The translations under genes and the position numbers were made by a program. The notes beneath the pieces are model-generated. The model searched no databases. It saw nothing but the letters and a program-made list of their open reading frames with translations, and was not told the DNA's origin. Positions 19,261-27,436 of a stretch of DNA of 64,000 bases are shown one piece after another (the stretch's first letter is position 1; each line of letters begins with the position of its first letter). The stretch is from positions 15,933 to 79,932 of the forward strand of contig JALNZT010000017.1 of assembly GCA_023229135.1 (NCBI GenBank), written 5' to 3'. The stretch is from Bacteroidales bacterium. Lineage in GTDB: Bacteria > Bacteroidota > Bacteroidia > Bacteroidales > F082.

Positions 19261-20328
19261 ATGAAAAAAGTTAAATCAATTTCAGTCTTAATGCTCATGG
19301 CAATGACAATTTTTGCCATAACATTTACAGGATGTAAAAAGGACGATGACGACGAAGAAGTAAAGGTTAACAAAACTGAGCTTCAAGCCAAAATCGCCAA
19401 TGCGGAAACCATCTACAATGCCGCTGTAGAAGGTACTGCCGACGGACAATATCAGTATGGATCAAAAGCTGATTTTATGGCAAAAATCGAACTAGCTAAA
19501 GCAGTAAACAATAATGCCGAAGCCACTCAGGTAGTAGTTGACAATGCTGTTATTGCTTTAAATCAGGCTATTACTGATTTTGAAGCCAAAAAAGTAACGC
19601 CAATTGCACCAGAGTCTATCGTGGGCCACTGGACATTTGACGAAGGAACTGGCACTGTTGCCAATGATTATTCAGGAAATAATTTCAATGGCACGCTGAA
19701 AACCGGACATGAATTTTTTGGCGCTGGCTTCCCTACATGGGCTGCTGACCGATACGGCAATGCCGGAAAAGCCCTTTATTTTAACGAAGGTGCTAACATT
19801 GAAGTTCCTTACAATGCACAACTTAACCCACAGGAAATTACCATTTCGTTGTGGATTAAACCAGATGTGCTTGCCGAACCTTGGGCCAATAACTATATGG
19901 TTTCTATGAAACGTTGGGATGGCTACAAACTGCAATTGCAGGACGCACCAAAATTATTCTTTACAGCAAAAACACTTGTTGATGGAGATTTTGTGTATAA
20001 TGACCGCGACAATGAATCCCCAACTATTAATTTAGGCGAATGGTATCATGTAGCTGTTACTTTCAAGAATAATGAAATGGCATTCTACTTTGATGGAACA
20101 CAGGTAAAACTGTGGGACAATACTCCCGGAACCCTTGTAACTCTTGATTCACCAATGAATCTTGTATTTGGACAAGATTTGCCAACAGGCGTTTACACAG
20201 GCCCTGATGGTGATTTCAACGTAGAGTGGGGTGGATTCTTCATAGGCGTTATGGATGATATCCGCATGTATAAAGCCGCTTTAACCTCGGCCCAAATCCA
20301 ATCTATTTATGATCTGGAAAAACCGTAA
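19261..20328 (+). CDS. FIVAR/LamG surface lipoprotein, SusE/F position
   Basis: A 355-residue lipoprotein with lipobox FTGC (Cys25) followed by an acidic KKDDDDEE linker, the kind of signal linked to surface exposure. Residues about 36-115 form a helical FIVAR-type module (alternating LQAKIANAE and VDNAVIALNQAI helices); residues about 120-355 form a LamG/concanavalin-like domain (VGHWTFDEGTG, ISLWIKPD, GVMDDIRMYKAALT). It is probably a carbohydrate-binding surface protein standing in for SusE/SusF. Its LamG domain recalls that of the 7189 protein. A terminator follows 13 bases after the stop. Confidence 0.85.
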   Translation: MKKVKSISVLMLMAMTIFAITFTGCKKDDDDEEVKVNKTELQAKIANAETIYNAAVEGTADGQYQYGSKADFMAKIELAKAVNNNAEATQVVVDNAVIALNQAITDFEAKKVTPIAPESIVGHWTFDEGTGTVANDYSGNNFNGTLKTGHEFFGAGFPTWAADRYGNAGKALYFNEGANIEVPYNAQLNPQEITISLWIKPDVLAEPWANNYMVSMKRWDGYKLQLQDAPKLFFTAKTLVDGDFVYNDRDNESPTINLGEWYHVAVTFKNNEMAFYFDGTQVKLWDNTPGTLVTLDSPMNLVFGQDLPTGVYTGPDGDFNVEWGGFFIGVMDDIRMYKAALTSAQIQSIYDLEKP

Positions 20329-20340
20329 ATTTTAAGTTTA

Positions 20341-20374
20341 AAAATGCAGCTAAACTTGTTCTGGCTGCATTTTT
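20341..20374 (+). terminator. Intrinsic terminator after the SusCD block
   Basis: A perfect 10-bp stem (AAAATGCAGC at 20341-20350 and GCTGCATTTT at 20364-20373) with a 13-base loop and a T-rich tail begins 13 bases after the stop of the LamG lipoprotein. Confidence 0.75.
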
Positions 20375-20422
20375 AACCTGTCTTTGTAATAAAGATCAGG
20401 ATCGTTTGTTAATAGTGAATTG

Positions 20423-20490
20423 AAAGAGTGCGGCCTCTTGCTAATTTTCATAAGGTTAGTGAAGCAAGAGGTCGGCTCTTTTTGTTTTAA
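20423..20490 (+). promoter_or_regulatory. Long hairpin with U-tract just before the GH13 start
   Basis: Arms GAAAGAGTGCGGCCTCTTGC (20422-20441) and GCAAGAGGTCGGCTCTTT (20464-20481) pair along most of their length and are followed by TTTTTG. The U-tract ends about 17 bases before the ATG at 20502. It looks like a second terminator or an attenuator that would block read-through into the GH13 gene, or an mRNA-stabilising 5' structure. Confidence 0.55.
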
Positions 20491-20501
20491 ATAAAATTCC
20501 A

Positions 20502-22124
20502 ATGAGAAATCTAAAAGTATTACTATTCTTTTTATTGGTTTCCTGTTTTTCTTTCGCACCGGCACAGGCTCAAAACAGTGAAAAGGCCTGGTGGAAAGAA
20601 AGCGTTTTCTATCAAATTTATATGCCTTCGTTTCAGGATAGCAATGGCGATGGATACAGTGATTTCAACGGCATGACCGCACGGCTCGATTATTTGGATT
20701 CACTTGGAATTAAAGGTGTCTGGCTTACACCTTTTCTTAAATCACCCAAAGTGGATAATGGTTACGACATTGCCGATTACACCCAAATTGACCCCACTTA
20801 TGGCAGTATGATCGACTTTAAAATATTCCTTACAGAAGCCCATTCACGCGAATTAAAAGTGATTATAGACATGGTGCTCAACCATTGTTCCACAGATCAT
20901 TATTGGTTTCAGGAAGCCCGGAAATCAAAAGATAATCCCTACCGTGATTATTTTATCTGGCGCAATGAACCCAACAATTGGGAATCGTTTTTTGGTGGAT
21001 CGGCCTGGGAATATGATTCGTTGACAGGTCAATATTATTACCACAAATTTGATCGCCGCATGGTTGATTTCAACTGGCAAAACCCGGCAGTTGTTGAAGA
21101 AATGCAACAGATTTTACGTTTCTGGCTTGATTTGGGCGTGGATGGCTTTCGGCTTGATGTAATAAATTTTTTGACCACAGATGGAGTTTTAGCCGATAAT
21201 CCAACAGAAAATGGCGAACAGCAGCACCTCTACGACATTGACCAGCCGGGATTGAAAGCCGCCCTGAAAACACTTCGCAAAACAGTTGATGAATATCCCA
21301 ACCGCTTGTTGGTGGGCGAAGTAGGCAGCGATAAGCTGGAACTACTCAGTCAATACCAATCTCCTGAAATGATGGATGTAGTATTTAATTTTAATTTTGG
21401 CAGTATCCCTGAATTTGATGCGGCACGTATCTTTAAGGAAATACAACAGATGGAAAATCAAATGCCCGCCTACCCTACCCTTTTCTTTGGTAGTCACGAT
21501 AACCCACGCTTGATGAGCCGTTTGGCGGATGATGATCCAAAGCGTGCATTGGCACTCGCCAGCCTGATGCTGACCGCACGTGGCGTTCCCTTTATCTATT
21601 ACGGAGAAGAAATTGGTATGCAAAATATTTTGGCTGAAACACCTGAGCAAATTGTTGATATACAAGGTAAAACACAATATGCACTGGCACTTGCCAAAGG
21701 CCAAACCGAGGCAGAGGCTTTGGTTTATGCCAACAAACATAACAGGGATAAATCCAGAAGTCCGATGCAGTGGGATAGCAGTCCTAATGCGGGTTTTACG
21801 GAAGGCAAGCCTTGGATCGGGCTGCATAAAAATTACCAGGAAACCAACGTGAAAGCTGCATCCGAAAACCCGGAATCCATATTTAACCAATATAAAAAAT
21901 TAATCAGGCTGCGCAATAGTTTAAAAGCCTTACAATATGGTGATTACACGGATTTACGCTTTGAAGATGGACTAATATTTTATACCAAAACTATTGAAAA
22001 CCAATCAGTTAGTGTGGTCATCAATTTTGGCTCGAAAACTACGATTTCCATTCCCGATGAGGCAAAAATACATTTTGGCAGTAAAGTGTTGGAAACAAAT
22101 GGGTTTGCTATTTTTGAGCAATAA
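20502..22124 (+). CDS. Exported GH13 alpha-glucosidase-like enzyme
   Basis: A 540-residue alpha-amylase-family protein with a signal peptide (cut after AQAQ, about residue 24), thus periplasmic. The four conserved regions are present: DMVLNH (123-128), GFRLDV with nucleophile Asp219, VGEVGS with acid/base Glu273, and SHDNPR with Asp333. The overall pattern (KAWWKESVFYQIYMPSF at the N-terminus, QWDSSPNAGF late in the barrel) is that of oligo-1,6-glucosidase, alpha-glucosidase and related exo-acting enzymes rather than of endo-amylases. It closes the locus, separated from the LamG gene by two hairpins. Its presence implies that the target carries alpha-glucosyl residues. Confidence 0.9.
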   Translation: MRNLKVLLFFLLVSCFSFAPAQAQNSEKAWWKESVFYQIYMPSFQDSNGDGYSDFNGMTARLDYLDSLGIKGVWLTPFLKSPKVDNGYDIADYTQIDPTYGSMIDFKIFLTEAHSRELKVIIDMVLNHCSTDHYWFQEARKSKDNPYRDYFIWRNEPNNWESFFGGSAWEYDSLTGQYYYHKFDRRMVDFNWQNPAVVEEMQQILRFWLDLGVDGFRLDVINFLTTDGVLADNPTENGEQQHLYDIDQPGLKAALKTLRKTVDEYPNRLLVGEVGSDKLELLSQYQSPEMMDVVFNFNFGSIPEFDAARIFKEIQQMENQMPAYPTLFFGSHDNPRLMSRLADDDPKRALALASLMLTARGVPFIYYGEEIGMQNILAETPEQIVDIQGKTQYALALAKGQTEAEALVYANKHNRDKSRSPMQWDSSPNAGFTEGKPWIGLHKNYQETNVKAASENPESIFNQYKKLIRLRNSLKALQYGDYTDLRFEDGLIFYTKTIENQSVSVVINFGSKTTISIPDEAKIHFGSKVLETNGFAIFEQ

Positions 22125-22227
22125 GACTTGATTATACCACTGTCACTGTTTTAATCCTTACTTACCCCTTGCGCCGATCTACTAAATTCCTTCCGAAACC
22201 AAATCACTCATACTCTTAAATTTCCCC

Positions 22228-22235
22228 TACTTTTG
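22228..22235 (+). promoter_or_regulatory. Putative -7 box of hypE
   Basis: TACTTTTG matches the Bacteroidota -7 consensus TAnnTTTG and lies 28 bases before the hypE ATG. No clear -33 TTTG was found at the right spacing. Confidence 0.45.
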
Positions 22236-22263
22236 TTTCCTAAATAACGATCTATTCAACACT

Positions 22264-23277
22264 ATGGAGCAAAAGCATATTCTACTGGGTCATGGCAGCG
22301 GCGGAAAACTTACACACGATTTAATCGAACACATCTTTTTAAAACATTTTGGAAATCCAAAGCTCGATAAGCTGGGCGATTCGGCGGTTTTTGAAATTTC
22401 CGGCAAACGACTGGCTTTCACCACGGATTCTTTCGTGGTTGACCCGCTTTTTTTTCCGGCTGCGAATATTGGCAAGCTGGCTATTGCCGGAACGGTAAAC
22501 GATTTGGCCGTTGCCGGAGCCGTTCCAAAATACCTCAGTGCTGCCTTTATCCTGGAAGAAGGCCTTCCTATAGAAACACTGGAGAAAGTTGTGGTAGCTA
22601 TGGCAGAAGAAGCGAAAAATGCTAACATCCAAATTGTTACCGGCGATACCAAGGTGGTTGATCGCGGCAAATGCGATAAAATTTTCATTAATACTGCAGG
22701 AGTGGGATTTGTTGAGGAGGCTTTTTGCAATTTAGATAACGCAAGCATAAAAGTGGGTGATAAAATCATCATTAACGGAAGCATTGGCGATCATGGCATG
22801 GCGGTGATGGCTGCCCGCAACCAGCTTAATATACAGGCACCGGTACAGTCGGATTGCGCCAGCCTCAATGGACTTATTCAGTCGCTAAAAGCCTTTGCCG
22901 AACACATCCATTTTATGCGTGATGCCACCCGTGGCGGACTGGCAACGGTGGCTTCTGAGATATGCGCAGACAAGGATTTTGGCGTGGAGCTATACGAAGA
23001 TAAAATACCTGTAAACACCGCTGTTAGCGGAATGTGTGAGTTGCTGGGATTTGATCCGCTTTATGTGGCCAATGAAGGAAAGGTGGTGCTGGTAGTTGAT
23101 GGTGATCAGGCGGATGAAATTCTCGAAAAAATCAAACAACATCAGTTTGGAAAACAAGCTGCCATTATTGGAGAGATCGTATCAGGAAAAGCCGGTCGCT
23201 GTATGCTGCAAACCAGTATTGGCGGCCACCGTGTGGTGGGTATGCTGGCAGGTGAGCAGTTGCCGCGCATTTGTTAA
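22264..23277 (+). CDS. hypE: Hydrogenase maturation protein HypE
   Basis: A 337-residue HypE, the ATP-dependent dehydratase that turns a thiocarboxamide on its own C-terminal cysteine into thiocyanate, the cyanide source for the NiFe-hydrogenase active site. The sequence shows the family opening GHGSGGK, TDSFVVDPLFFP, GTVNDLAVAGA, GDTKVV, RDATRGGLA and the essential C-terminal PRIC (Cys337). It is complete and of usual length. Downstream lie two minus-strand genes and then hypA and hypB. HypC, HypD and HypF, which HypE needs, are not in this window, nor is a hydrogenase. Confidence 0.95.
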   Translation: MEQKHILLGHGSGGKLTHDLIEHIFLKHFGNPKLDKLGDSAVFEISGKRLAFTTDSFVVDPLFFPAANIGKLAIAGTVNDLAVAGAVPKYLSAAFILEEGLPIETLEKVVVAMAEEAKNANIQIVTGDTKVVDRGKCDKIFINTAGVGFVEEAFCNLDNASIKVGDKIIINGSIGDHGMAVMAARNQLNIQAPVQSDCASLNGLIQSLKAFAEHIHFMRDATRGGLATVASEICADKDFGVELYEDKIPVNTAVSGMCELLGFDPLYVANEGKVVLVVDGDQADEILEKIKQHQFGKQAAIIGEIVSGKAGRCMLQTSIGGHRVVGMLAGEQLPRIC

Positions 23278-23281
23278 ATAC

Positions 23282-23581
23282 CTACAAAAACTTACTGATA
23301 TTACTTATCAGCTGATTCTTACTTAGTAAACCTGATTCCCGCCAAACAATCTCTCCTTTTTTAAACAAAGCAAGGGTTGGCACAGCGCTAATATGATATC
23401 GCGTGGAGACCAACCTATTGGCATCAACATCAATTTTTATAACACGCAATTTATCTTTCAATGCTGCTGCAACTTCTTTAATAATAGGTGCTTGTACTTT
23501 ACAGGGCTGACACCATTCCGCATGGAAATCAACCAATACCGGCAGTTCTCCGTTAATTAGGTTGTTGAAATTACCTTTCAT
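23282..23581 (-). CDS. Thioredoxin with WCQPC active site
   Basis: A 99-residue cytoplasmic thioredoxin that reduces protein disulfides. The start at 23581 (MKGNFNNLINGE) is favoured, since Bacteroidota thioredoxins of this type usually open so; an in-frame ATG at 23617 would add 12 residues. The redox pair is Cys24/Cys27 in WCQPC, with Gln in place of the common Gly, and the cis-proline segment AVPTLALF is present. It converges on hypE with only 4 bases between stops and probably shares a transcript with the zinc-ribbon gene upstream (23651-24052). Confidence 0.9.
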   Translation of the reverse strand: MKGNFNNLINGELPVLVDFHAEWCQPCKVQAPIIKEVAAALKDKLRVIKIDVDANRLVSTRYHISAVPTLALFKKGEIVWRESGLLSKNQLISNISKFL

Positions 23582-23650
23582 TTTAAAAGCTCTTTTTATT
23601 CGCAATAGCTTAAACAAACAGAATACCAGTTGTAAAAACCTGAAAATATG

Positions 23651-24052
23651 TCAGAAGCCATATTCAAAATAAAACTTTGAAAGCTCTTGCGATATCTCTT
23701 GAAACACCAAATGATGATTGGCACAACCGTTTCGTGAGCAAATACGTATCTTTCCTCCGGCTTTTATCACCATCGAAATAAGCGGCGCGCCACACACCTC
23801 GCAGTCTTCGTTAATACTTAATTCTTTATTGCAGTGCGGACAAAATACCGCAGCAATTTCACCATCCTCTATTAAAACATCGGTGGTTTTTGAACTATTG
23901 CCGTAAATGCAGCAAAGCCGCAATACGCCTCGATCATGCTCTGTTTCAATATTTACTTTTACGGAAGGTTTTCCATAAATGGGATGACGTTCGTCCATAA
24001 ATGAGCTATCGCACAATGGACATTTTACGGAGAGTGATACTTCTTTTTCCAT
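23651..24052 (-). CDS. Zinc-ribbon protein of unknown function
   Basis: A 133-residue cysteine-rich protein. The start at 24052 (MEKEVSLSVKCPLC) is preferred over 24100. Four Cys pairs are visible: CPLC near residue 11, CPHC near 71, CEVC near 83, and two single cysteines (RICSRNGCANH) near 105-110. This suggests two or three zinc or iron knuckles. No signal peptide. The position between hypE and hypA and beside a thioredoxin hints at redox or metallocentre handling, but I recognise no named family. Confidence 0.75.
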   Translation of the reverse strand: MEKEVSLSVKCPLCDSSFMDERHPIYGKPSVKVNIETEHDRGVLRLCCIYGNSSKTTDVLIEDGEIAAVFCPHCNKELSINEDCEVCGAPLISMVIKAGGKIRICSRNGCANHHLVFQEISQELSKFYFEYGF

Positions 24053-24238
24053 GACAAGCTTTTTTTTAAACTGTTGATTTACACTATAAAAGTACAACAA
24101 TTTGAACCAAAAATCAAGTGTAAAGCATTCATTTCTATTGTATTATTACGCTGATTTGAGCTTTAAAGCCCCACAGTTAAAATGGATTACATTTACCAAG
24201 TTATTAGGCTTTTATTTCAATTAAGGAGTAAAATTTCT

Positions 24239-24246
24239 TATTTTTG
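24239..24246 (+). promoter_or_regulatory. Putative -7 box of hypA-hypB
   Basis: TATTTTTG matches TAnnTTTG. Transcription would start near 24252, which lies downstream of the in-frame ATG at 24244 and so supports the hypA start at 24265. Confidence 0.5.
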
Positions 24247-24264
24247 TCCATCAAAACTGGAACT

Positions 24265-24612
24265 ATGCACGAACTTTCTATCGCTATGCAAATTGTAGAA
24301 ATTGTGGAGGAGGAAGCCAGAAAGCATGACTCAGCGCAGGTTTCAGCGGTTCATCTTGAAATTGGTACGCTTTCCGGTGTTGAGCCGGATGCTTTGAAAT
24401 TTGCCATGGAAGAGGCTGTGCGGCATAGCATGGCGGCCAAAGCTGATATTTTTTATCACTTTATTGAAGCAGTTGCTGTATGCGAGGAATGTTGCCACGA
24501 ATTTAAAACGCAGGATTATTTTAAAGTTTGTCCCTACTGCAACAGCATAAACACCGGTTTTTTGAAAGGCAAAGAATTAAAAATCAAATCTATAGATATT
24601 CAAACCAATTAA
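24265..24612 (+). CDS. hypA: Hydrogenase nickel chaperone HypA
   Basis: A 115-residue HypA, which carries nickel with HypB to the hydrogenase large subunit. The start at 24265 gives the invariant MHELSIA N-terminus whose His2 binds nickel; the upstream ATG at 24244 would bury this motif. The zinc site is formed by the two Cys pairs CEEC (near 73-76) and CPYC (near 91-94). It is 21 bases before hypB, with which it must form an operon. Confidence 0.95.
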   Translation: MHELSIAMQIVEIVEEEARKHDSAQVSAVHLEIGTLSGVEPDALKFAMEEAVRHSMAAKADIFYHFIEAVAVCEECCHEFKTQDYFKVCPYCNSINTGFLKGKELKIKSIDIQTN

Positions 24613-24633
24613 GTAAAGATAGGAGATTTTATT

Positions 24634-25476
24634 ATGTGCGGAACATGCGGATGTGGCGAAGACGACCATATTACTTACAGCCTGCCTTCTAAAGAAGGAA
24701 AACCAGGCGAATATAAATTGTTTCACAGCCATGAACACGCGCATGGCGGCGCAACTCATTCACATGCTCATGAGCACAGCCACGTGGATCACGGACACGA
24801 TCATTCACACGATGAGGCACATAGCCACACGCATAGCATTTCGCTGGAGCGCAACATTTTATCCAAAAATGAGCTGATTGCCGAGCGAAACCGCGGATAT
24901 TTTGAAGGCATGAAAATCGTTGCGCTTAACCTGGTAAGCTCTCCCGGGTCGGGTAAGACCAGTATTTTAGAACGTAGCATCACCGAACTTGGCGAAAAGC
25001 TTAATTGCGCTGTGATTGAAGGCGATCAACAAACTTTAAACGATGCCGAGCGCATTCAGAAAGCCGGTGCTCCTGTCATTCAAATTAATACCGGAAATGG
25101 CTGCCATTTAGACGCTTTAATGATAAACAAAGCCATGAAATCTTTAGATTTAAAGCAAAACAGCATCTTATTTATCGAAAATGTAGGCAACTTGGTTTGT
25201 CCCAGCTTATTTGATTTGGGCGAAACAAAAAGAGTTGTTATTATCAGTGTTACCGAAGGCGACGACAAGCCGGCCAAATACCCGACCATGTTTGAGACCT
25301 CCCATCTTTGCCTGATCAACAAAACGGACTTGTTGCCTTATGTAGATTTTGACATAGAAAAAGTGAAAGAAGCCGCACTCAAAGTCAATCCACGCCTCGA
25401 ATTTATTGCCCTGAGCGCCAAAACCGGTGAAGGGATGAGTGAGTGGTATACCTGGATGCAAGCCTTAAACGGATAA
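24634..25476 (+). CDS. hypB: Hydrogenase nickel insertion GTPase HypB
   Basis: A 280-residue SIMIBI-class GTPase that drives nickel transfer to NiFe-hydrogenase. It has the N-terminal high-affinity nickel motif CGTCGC (Cys2, Cys5, Cys7), a metal-storage segment with 16 histidines between residues 31 and 67, the P-loop SSPGSGKTS (102-110), an EGDQQTLND switch region and NKTD for guanine recognition. All functional elements are intact. It is the last gene of the hypAB unit; rex follows after 235 bases. Confidence 0.95.
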   Translation: MCGTCGCGEDDHITYSLPSKEGKPGEYKLFHSHEHAHGGATHSHAHEHSHVDHGHDHSHDEAHSHTHSISLERNILSKNELIAERNRGYFEGMKIVALNLVSSPGSGKTSILERSITELGEKLNCAVIEGDQQTLNDAERIQKAGAPVIQINTGNGCHLDALMINKAMKSLDLKQNSILFIENVGNLVCPSLFDLGETKRVVIISVTEGDDKPAKYPTMFETSHLCLINKTDLLPYVDFDIEKVKEAALKVNPRLEFIALSAKTGEGMSEWYTWMQALNG

Positions 25477-25609
25477 AATTTACACCTTTTTTGCTAAGAT
25501 AACTTTCCATTTATTGCAGAAGCATTGTCGGGTTTTCATCTAAAAAGAATTGAGCTGAAACAGTTTTTTTGGCTTTACAGATCAAAACTTTTATTGATAA
25601 TGTTTCACA

Positions 25610-25627
25610 ATGTTAATTTTTTCACAA
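25610..25627. promoter_or_regulatory. Degenerate Rex operator upstream of rex
   Basis: ATGTTAATTTTTTCACAA matches the Rex consensus TTGTGA-N6-TCACAA with a perfect right half and 4 of 6 bases in the left half. A second TTCACAA half-site ends at 25610. The site lies just upstream of the putative rex promoter and suggests autoregulation. Confidence 0.45.
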
Positions 25628-25632
25628 AAAAA

Positions 25633-25664
25633 CTTGTTAAGTATGGGCTATGGTAGTAGCTTTG
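25633..25664 (+). promoter_or_regulatory. Putative rex promoter
   Basis: CTTG at 25633-25636 (one mismatch to the -33 TTTG) and TAGCTTTG at 25657-25664 (a full TAnnTTTG match) are 20 bases apart. Confidence 0.5.
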
Positions 25665-25711
25665 CTGTTTAGTAATTAACAATCATTCTGAATAGCCATT
25701 TTAATGCAGCA

Positions 25712-26344
25712 ATGAAACATCTACCGCACAAAACTATCGAACGCCTAAGTCAGTACCGGCGTGCACTTTTAATTTGTCACGAAACGGGCAAATCCCATAT
25801 TTATTCACATGAAATAGCTAACATCCAACACATTACAGCAGTTCAGGTACGTCGCGACCTGATGCTGATTGGTTATACCGGCACACTCCGTAAAGGCTAT
25901 AATGTAAAGGAATTAATTGATCTTATCGGCAGTATCATCGATAGCGACGAAGGAATACATGTGGCTATCATAGGGATGGGCAACCTGGGACGTGCGCTGA
26001 TAAATTATTTTGACGGCAAACGTTCTAAACTGAATATTGTGGCAGGTTTTGACACCAATCCGGATAAAATCGGTAACACCATGTCAGGTGTTCCATGCTA
26101 TGCCAACGAAGACCTGGAAAAAATAATTCGAGAAAAAGACATCAAAATCGGCATACTTACTGTACCTGCTGACCATGCGATAGAATCTGCGGAACTTCTT
26201 GTTAAAGCAGGAGTTAAAGGTATTTTGAACTATACGCCAAAACCTATCAACGTACCAAACGACGTGTATCTGGAGGAGTATGATATGATCACTACCCTTG
26301 AAAAAGTTGCATTTTTCGTTAAACTACAAGAGATGGTAAAATAA
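25712..26344 (+). CDS. rex: Redox-sensing transcriptional repressor Rex
   Basis: A 210-residue Rex, which binds DNA when NAD+ prevails and leaves it when NADH rises, thus derepressing fermentation and anaerobic genes. Residues 1-80 form the winged helix (PHKTIERLSQYRRAL, TAVQVRRDL); residues 80-210 form the Rossmann domain with GMGNLG (88-93) for NADH. Length and motifs are standard. It converges with carbamate kinase, whose upstream region carries a near-ideal Rex operator, so regulator and a target are side by side. Confidence 0.95.
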   Translation: MKHLPHKTIERLSQYRRALLICHETGKSHIYSHEIANIQHITAVQVRRDLMLIGYTGTLRKGYNVKELIDLIGSIIDSDEGIHVAIIGMGNLGRALINYFDGKRSKLNIVAGFDTNPDKIGNTMSGVPCYANEDLEKIIREKDIKIGILTVPADHAIESAELLVKAGVKGILNYTPKPINVPNDVYLEEYDMITTLEKVAFFVKLQEMVK

Positions 26345-26359
26345 GGAGTCTTTTTGAAA

Positions 26360-26405
26360 GACAGGCCTCGACTGATAAGCATCGCTACACAGTCGCAGCC
26401 TGACT
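26360..26405. repeat. Palindromic repeat between convergent genes
   Basis: A single unit of the dispersed 48-bp family: arms ACAGGCCTCGACTG and CAGTCGCAGCCTGACT around a 15-base loop. It occupies most of the 85 bases between the stops of rex and arcC and may serve as bidirectional terminator. Confidence 0.7.
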
Positions 26406-26429
26406 GGGTTCGGAAAACATACGCTATTT

Positions 26430-27374
26430 TTAAACAATCGTAACTTTCGTTCCGCCATTTTCAGAAGCAAGAAACTTAGACTCCGTGATGACGGTTTCTT
26501 TGCCGCTACGCTCAACAAAGTTGATTGCTGCACGCACTTTTGGTGCCATACTGCCTTCGCCAAAGTGGCCTTCTTCCAAGTATTTTTTAGCTTCGGCAAT
26601 GGTCATTTTGTCCAGTGACTTTTCCTGTGGGGAATTATAGTTGAGGCAAACTTTTGGCACATCAGTAAGGATAAACAGTTTATCTGCACGCACTTGCGAA
26701 GCCAATAAGGAACTCGCTAAATCTTTATCGATAACCGCATCAATACCTTGAAGCTTATTGCTTTCCACATAAAAACAGGGTATTCCACCACCGCCCACAG
26801 CAATGACGATATGTCCTTCGCGGGCAATTTTTTCGATAGTTTGGCGGTTAAAAATCACCAAAGGCGTAGGCGAGGCAACCACTTTACGCCAGCCGCGACC
26901 TCTGGCATCCTCCTGAAATACCGTCTTGTTGTCTGCGCTAAGCTTATCGGCTTCTACTTTGGTATAAAAAGGCCCGATGGGTTTGGTTGGTGACTGAAAA
27001 GCGGGATCGTCTTTATTGACCAAAACCTGCGTGATGATTGAAATAATATCTCTGTCTAAATCTTTGGCCATCAATACATTTCGTAATTGTTGCTCAATTA
27101 CATAAGCGATAAAACCTTGCGAATAGGCTACGCTGATATCCAGCGGCATATCTGGAAGTCCGTAAAGTTTGTTACCGGCTGTGTTTGCCAGTAAAATATT
27201 TCCCACTTGGGGGCCGTTGCCGTGTGTAACTACAATATTGTAGTTCAAATCTAACAGCTTGGTCAGGTCCTCGCATGCTTGATAAGCATTGGCTTCTTGC
27301 TCATCTATTGTACCTTTTTGGTCACCGCGCATTAAAGCATTTCCGCCAAAAGCTACTACAGCTAGTTTTTTCAT
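26430..27374 (-). CDS. arcC: Carbamate kinase
   Basis: A 314-residue carbamate kinase of the amino-acid kinase fold, which makes ATP and carbamate from carbamoyl phosphate and ADP, usually the last step of arginine or agmatine fermentation. Family motifs: AFGGNALM (8-15), VVTHGNGPQVGN, AYSQGFIAYVIEQQL, KPIGPFY, ASPTP, VGGGGIPC, and DKDLASSLLA. It is complete. No arginine deiminase or carbamoyltransferase gene is beside it. The upstream Rex site indicates redox control. Confidence 0.95.
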   Translation of the reverse strand: MKKLAVVAFGGNALMRGDQKGTIDEQEANAYQACEDLTKLLDLNYNIVVTHGNGPQVGNILLANTAGNKLYGLPDMPLDISVAYSQGFIAYVIEQQLRNVLMAKDLDRDIISIITQVLVNKDDPAFQSPTKPIGPFYTKVEADKLSADNKTVFQEDARGRGWRKVVASPTPLVIFNRQTIEKIAREGHIVIAVGGGGIPCFYVESNKLQGIDAVIDKDLASSLLASQVRADKLFILTDVPKVCLNYNSPQEKSLDKMTIAEAKKYLEEGHFGEGSMAPKVRAAINFVERSGKETVITESKFLASENGGTKVTIV

Positions 27375-27401
27375 TATTGGTTTCTTTTTTATGAAAGTTT
27401 A

Positions 27402-27409
27402 CAAAAATA
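27402..27409 (-). promoter_or_regulatory. Putative -7 box of arcC
   Basis: On the minus strand TATTTTTG matches TAnnTTTG, 28 bases before the arcC ATG. No good -33 element was found; the Rex operator begins 28 bases further upstream. Confidence 0.45.
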
Positions 27410-27436
27410 ACGAAATATTCCACTTAAATACTAGAC

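Noticed and set aside
24244..24264. Alternative hypA start 21 bases upstream
   Set aside because: It would add residues before the invariant MHEL motif and lies at or before the predicted transcription start.
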